From NCBI GenBank assembly GCA_026545765.1, contig CM048841.1, positions 89,386,636 through 89,450,635 of the forward strand: a stretch of DNA of 64,000 nucleotides. The letters are read 5' to 3'. Positions 59,278-64,000 of this stretch are shown one piece after another. A model generated the notes under the pieces. It was not told the origin of the DNA. It saw only the letters and a list, made by a program, of their open reading frames with translations, and made no database searches. A program made the position numbers and the translations under genes. Each line of letters begins with the position of its first letter. Position 1 is the first letter of the stretch. The DNA is from Plantago major (taxonomy: Eukaryota; Streptophyta; Magnoliopsida; Lamiales; Plantaginaceae).

Positions 59278-62200
59278 ATGGCGTCAATGGTGGCGAAGGC
59301 TTGTAGCAGTACTTCCTGTCAAATGCCGGGTCTGATGGTTCAGGAAAAAGGAAGTAGAAACAAGAGGAAATTCCGGGCTGATCCACCGTTGGTTGATCCA
59401 AATAAAATTATACCTTTACCTTCAAATGAATGCTCTAGTTTTGAATTCTCAGCTGAAAAGTTTGAGATTGCCCCGAGTCATGGCCAAACGAATGAATGTG
59501 ATATATGCTGTGCGAACCAAAGTAGTTCTGATGCTTTAAAGTTGGACCTTGGTTTGTCATGCCCAGTTGGGTCTTCCGAGGTAGGGACGAGCTTGCCCAG
59601 AGAAGCGACCGGGGAATCATCCGGAGATGTCCCTGATGCTGATTGGAGTGAGTTCACGGAATCGCAGCTAGAGGAACTTGTTTTGTGTAATTTGGACACA
59701 ATTTTCAGGAGTGCGATTAAAAGGATAATCGCTAGTGGTTACAGTGAAGAAGTTGCCACCAAGGCGATTTTGAGGTCTGGTCTTTGGTATGGGTGTAAAG
59801 ATACTGTTTCTAATATAGTGGACAACACGCTATCTTGTCTTAAGACTAGCCAAGACGTTGATCCATCAAGGGAGCACTGTTTTGAGAATTTGCAACAGAT
59901 GGAAAAGTATATATTAGCTGAGTTGGTTTGCCTGCTGCGAGAGGTTAGACCTTTCTTCAGCACTGGTGATGCAATGTGGTGTTTGTTAATATGTGATATG
60001 AATGTGTCTCATGCATGTGCCATGGATAGTGATACTTCTGGTAGTTTCACAGGGGAAGTTAGTTCAAGTGGGAATCCCTCCATTTCCACAAAACCCCAGT
60101 TAATAGTGGAGCCTAAAAGTTCTGGATCTACTGCTTTTGTTCCTTGTAAATCAAATACATCAGTTGCTTGTTCTCACAACCATCCATCAGAGGCACCTAA
60201 TTTAGCTGGTGGTCCAAATTTGAATCCTAAAGGTACTTCTCTTCAAAATGGCCTTTTCCAGGAGAAAGAATGTCAAAACTCCTTATCATCTGTTAACATT
60301 AAACCCTTTAGTGCTTCAAAAGTATCCCAGGCCACAGTTTCTCAGGAGAAATTTGTGGTGAGTAGAAAAGTCTCTGGGATTACGAGACGGGACTACATAT
60401 TACGGCAAAAATCAATCCACTTTGAGAAACATTACCGCTCGTATGGTTCCAAAGGCTCTTCTAGATCGGGAAAACTTGGTAGTTTCAGTGGTCTAGCATT
60501 GGATAAGAAACTTAAGGCCGTAGCAGATTCAACGGGCATAAACTCTAAGAACCCGTGTTTCAAGATTAGTAGCAATGGTGGTGCATTTGAGTTGCCTCAA
60601 GATGATTTGAACCGTAACCCCTCAAAAATTGCTGGATTCTCTTCTGTCTCAACATTTGGTTTGGATAATGGAAATTCTTCATTACCAGTTAACAACTTAC
60701 CTTCATTACCTGTTGCTGATACAGAGCTTTCTCTCTCATTTCCTGCCAAAACCATCCCTAATCCAACTCCCGTGAGCTATAACAATGAGTCAGCCAATTG
60801 TAGCTATGCCAATTCTTCAAACAATAGGTCATCCCACGGGCAGTGGGTTCCTCAGGACAAAAAGGATGAGATGATCATGAAACTGGCTCCAAGAGCAAGG
60901 CAATTGCAAAATCAAATCCAGGAATGGACAGAATGGGCGAATCAGAAAGTCATGCAAGCCACGCGTAGGCTGAGCAAGGACAAAGCCGAGCTCAAGACTC
61001 TTAAGCTCGAGAAGGAAGAAGTGGAGCTGTTGAAGAAAGAAAAACAAACATTGGAAGATAACACCATTAAAAAACTCTCTGAGATGGAAACTGCCTTGAG
61101 CAAGGCTAGTGGTCAGGTAGAGCGAGCAAATACTACTGTTCGGAGGCTGGAATTTGAAAATTCTGCATTAAGGCGAGAAATGGAGGCTGCAAAATTACAT
61201 GCTGCCGACTCAGCTGCAAGCTGCCAGGAGGTATTTAAGAGAGAGAAGAAGACGCTTATGAAGTTCCAGTCGTGGGAAAAGCAGAAGACTGTTTTACAAG
61301 AGGAGCTTGCAGCTGAAAAAAATAAGTTGACACAGCTGCAACAGCAACTACGGCAGGCTAAAGGTGTTCATGATCAGGCTGAGGTATGTTTAGTTTCTGG
61401 ATGTTTTAATCAAGGCTTGCATTTTGATAAATATCAATATGTATTTCTGTTAGAATTCTGAGGTCGCTTCTGCTCTATATGGTATCATGTGTCTAGAATG
61501 ACGACATTACAAAAATAAAGCAAATGTTTGATTAAGAAGAACGATATAAGGTATGCATTTGTAAATCTCTATAGTATTTGGTATATGATTGACAGATTGC
61601 ACAGATATTTTGTCGAGTAACCCACATATATTTTGTGCTGACAATATATTCGTGCCAATGCATAACATTTGGTGTTTGTTTCATTTTCAAATTGGGAATT
61701 CCTGTTTAGTAGAATAAGAAAACAAACACCAATATGTGATGCATTGGTTTGTAGTAATTTGCATCTTAAATCTAATTTCTGATACAGATAATTGCTCTGA
61801 TTTTCTAGAACTCTAGGAATTGTTGAAGCAAGGACATGGAAGGTTTTCGAAGTATAACGTGAAATTTGTATCTTGAAAGGTTCACTCAAGATGGTAGTTA
61901 AAAAAAAAGATGGTAGTTGCATAATAATTGAATATTTGAAGTATCCGTGTGGGAAAAATGAAGGAATTAATATTGTGCTACATGTAACTTGCTTCAAATC
62001 TCCCATATCTGTGGTGCTACATTGCATAGATATTTGCGTGTTCTAAACCACTACATGTAATTTTGTGGTAATGACCTGTTCTTTTTGAAGATTTGGAAGG
62101 TTGAGTTTAACTTGCAGTTACAATAGGAGCATAGCCATTGATAAAATACCAAAACACACAATCTTGTCATTTTTTGTGCAATTGTGTTTACTCTTCAGTT

Positions 62201-62806
62201 TCAATTTTATGTGCAAAGTATTCTTTTCTTGACAATTAATCGTGTGTTCATGTTTCACAATCACAGGTCAGACTGAATCAAGAAACGAAGGCCAAGAATG
62301 AGTTAGTTACACAAGCCTCTTCATTCAGAAAGGAAAGAGAACAAATTGAAATCTCCACCAAATCAAAGGAAAATTCAACCAAACTTAAAGCAGAAAACAA
62401 TCTACAGAAGTACAAAGATGACATTGCGAGACTTGAAAAGGAGATTTCTCGGCTGAGGCTGAAGACAGATTCATCAAAGATAGCTGCTCTTAAACGAGGC
62501 ATAGACGGTAGCTACGCCAGTAAGGTCAGTGAAGTCCGAAATACACCCCAGCTTAAAGATGCCGCCATGTCTTACATCTCCAAATTGGTGATATCTGGGA
62601 ATGGAGGTGTAAAGCGTGAAAGGGAGTGCGTAATGTGCCTGTCCGAGGAGATGTCCGTGGTTTTTCTCCCGTGTGCCCACCAAGTGGTATGCAAGATGTG
62701 CAATGAGCTCCATGAGAAACAGGGAATGAAGGAGTGCCCCTCCTGTAGGAGCCCAATCCAGCGACGTGTTTGTGTACGTTATGGGCGCTCGAAACGAGCT
62801 CCATGA
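59278..62806 (+). CDS. RF298-type RING E3 ubiquitin ligase
   Basis: Two coding exons: 59278-61383 and 62267-62806, both phase 0 at the join, giving 881 aa. The frame reads through the donor into the intron if unspliced. Domains: a low-complexity Ser/Asn-rich N-terminal half; a conserved helical block at about 125-190 (SQLEELVLCNLDTIFRSAIK then RIIASGYSEEVATKAIL) typical of RF298/RF4-like proteins; a long coiled coil at about 540-790; and a C-terminal C3HC4 RING (CVMC, CAH, CKMC, CPSC; near residues 820-865). This is the arrangement of the putative E3 ligases RF298 and RF4. Substrates are unknown. The last residues (SKRAP) and the stop lie at the junction of a tandem duplication, so the C terminus may differ from orthologues. 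Confidence 0.87.
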
Positions 62807-62873
62807 GAACCGGGGAATGAAGTGCCTGTCGTGTAGCTGCTTACATCCAGCAACGTGTTTGTGTACGTTATGC
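62705..62873 (+). repeat. 91-bp tandem duplication of the RING gene's 3' end
   Basis: Copy 1 (62,705-62,783) and copy 2 (62,796-62,873) both run from gagctccatgagaa through ggggaatgaag-like, tcctgtagg/tcgtgtag and gtgtttgtgtacgttatg. Copy 2 has small deletions and substitutions. The RING stop codon (TGA 62,804-62,806) is inside copy 2's first bases, read out of frame. Confidence 0.88.
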
Positions 62874-63099
62874 CTGCTCATATTTTTCTCTTTCTTTTCT
62901 TTCTCTTTTTAAATATACAAAGATAAGGGGTCATAATAATGATTTGTCGGACAATTGACAATAAATTGTGGGTTTGGATGAACTTTGTCAAGAGTTGAGA
63001 CAATTAAGTTAAGATGGCATTTTGTGAGTGCAGACTCATAATGCTAGCTCATAGAGATTACCTGTGTCAAGTTTGAGTTTGTATATGTTCTTTTCATTG

Positions 63100-63106
63100 A
63101 AATAAA
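63100..63106 (+). terminator. Possible poly(A) signal of the RING gene
   Basis: AAATAAA about 295 bp after the stop codon, in an AT-rich region with nearby TTTGTTTG-like elements. Plant poly(A) signals are loose, so this is only a candidate. Confidence 0.35.
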
Positions 63107-63744
63107 GTGTGGTTTATATTTCTTTTATTTAAAGAGAAGGTTACATTTGTTTGTTAGGCCTGTTCACTTTATGTTGATTGTTAAACTAACTGGTAGCTTG
63201 ATAATAGCTTGATATCTTGAGGTTTCTGTTCTGTACGTGGTGAGATCATACTGATTGAATTTATGACTTCTCTAGATTGTATCCTTAGGGGCTAGAAATT
63301 CAAATTTGACGCTCAATCAACACAGTAGGTGTAAAGCTATCTAGGGGAAGTAGACACACACTGGCAGATGGTAAGAAATCCCGGGATCAATGTAGGCCGG
63401 TACCTAGTTGAAAAATTTTATGAAAGAAAAAATGTCAGCTAGTTTTACCGTATTTCATTATTCTATTTATACCGTTTGCGCTGTATTTCTTCAGCGCAAA
63501 GTGAAATTTGGCCTTTTTTGGTTTGACATAATTTTACTAGGTCTTTTTGTGTGCTTTGTGTGTAAAATTGACTTTTGATTAGAATTTTTCTACAAACCCT
63601 GTAGGTGTTTGTAAAATCATATTTGTGAGATCTATGATAATGATCATATATGCAAATATCATATGATTAAACTGTGAGTCACTTATTATCGAGATTAGTT
63701 TGACAAAATTGGTTGGTAAGGTAATTGAAAACTATTAAGGTGAC
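63107..63744. other. Gene-free spacer
   Basis: No gene recognised. Confidence 0.4.
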
Positions 63745-63747
63745 TAA

Positions 63748-63866
63748 GGCTCTCTTCTCTTTAACTGAAAACTCAGTTCAGTTCTGCTTAGTTATATTTT
63801 ATACTACAATTCAGTTCAGTTCAATTTAGTTCAGTTCAGTAAATTTCAGTTGAAAAGAACAGAGCC
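63748..63866. mobile_element. Tourist-like (PIF/Harbinger) MITE
   Basis: 119 bp with ends GGCTCTCTTCTCTTTAACTG and CAGTTGAAAAGAACAGAGCC, flanked by TAA (63,745-63,747 and 63,867-63,869). A TAA duplication and GGCTCT ends are usual for this group. The interior is made of cagttcag repeats. Confidence 0.8.
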
Positions 63867-64000
63867 TAAGGTCTCTAAAAGTTGTGATTGATAATATAGC
63901 TGAATTTTAAGACTAATAGACTAATAAGGTAACTTATTTAAATAATGGGTTTGTCAAATTGACCATAAAGTTAGTTGAGGAGTATTTGATTTGCAGAAGA

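Noticed and set aside
61384-61461. C-terminal extension VCLVSGCFNQGLHFDKYQYV in the RING gene
   Set aside because: Lies after a strong donor (gag|gtatgt). A downstream exon in the same phase supplies the RING domain, so this is intron read-through.

Overview
The window is nuclear DNA of a flowering plant, most likely a eudicot. The genes have GT-AG introns and belong to plant families: plastid glutamine synthetase, AWPM-19, HIPP, ABCI12, FRS, GATL and RF298-like RING. The spacers are AT-rich and packed with plant transposable elements. I cannot fix the family or species. No rRNA, organelle or bacterial genes, CRISPR arrays or intact tRNA genes were seen.

Layout. 1-5041: a degraded Copia LTR retrotransposon that has lost most of its integrase. 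5742-9822: a short TRIM-type LTR element with a perfect 5-bp target duplication, whose 3' LTR was split by about 3.4 kb of nested DNA (Helitron-like end, Stowaway MITEs, a satellite-like array and a TA microsatellite). 12,000-24,200: a gene-dense block with GLN2, an AWPM-19 gene, a HIPP gene and ABCI12 on the + strand, and an FRS7/12-like gene on the - strand converging on ABCI12. 26,900-35,000: gene-free, with a 1-kb foldback element, a 3-kb inverted structure, a solo LTR and MITEs. 35,499-40,089 (-): a seven-exon membrane-protein gene that I cannot name. 41,692-42,060 (-): a possible tiny-peptide gene or relic. 42,545-47,049 (+): an F-box/LRR-like gene whose probable 5' UTR intron holds two hAT elements, one with a BED-finger ORF. 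48,819-49,880 (-): an intronless GATL glycosyltransferase. 50,000-58,400: SINEs, a hAT element, a second copy of the satellite array plus Helitron end in mirror orientation, and a tandem array of about 320 bp units. 59,278-62,806 (+): an RF298-type RING E3 ligase gene with a duplicated 3' end.

How the genes relate. They are independent housekeeping or regulatory genes, not an operon or cluster. GLN2 assimilates ammonium in plastids. ABCI12 is a plastid ECF-type transporter subunit. FRS7/12-like is a transposase-derived regulator. GATL acts in Golgi cell-wall polysaccharide synthesis. The F-box and RING proteins act in ubiquitination.

The most notable points are: a 5-base deletion in GLN2 that removes the plastid-isoform C-terminal extension and leaves a cytosolic-GS1-like end; the RING gene's stop codon lying at a tandem-duplication junction; the mirror-image array/Helitron modules about 45 kb apart; and several TE insertions whose empty sites are present in the same window. 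Exon boundaries were worked out by hand from splice signals, reading phase and family knowledge, without transcript data.
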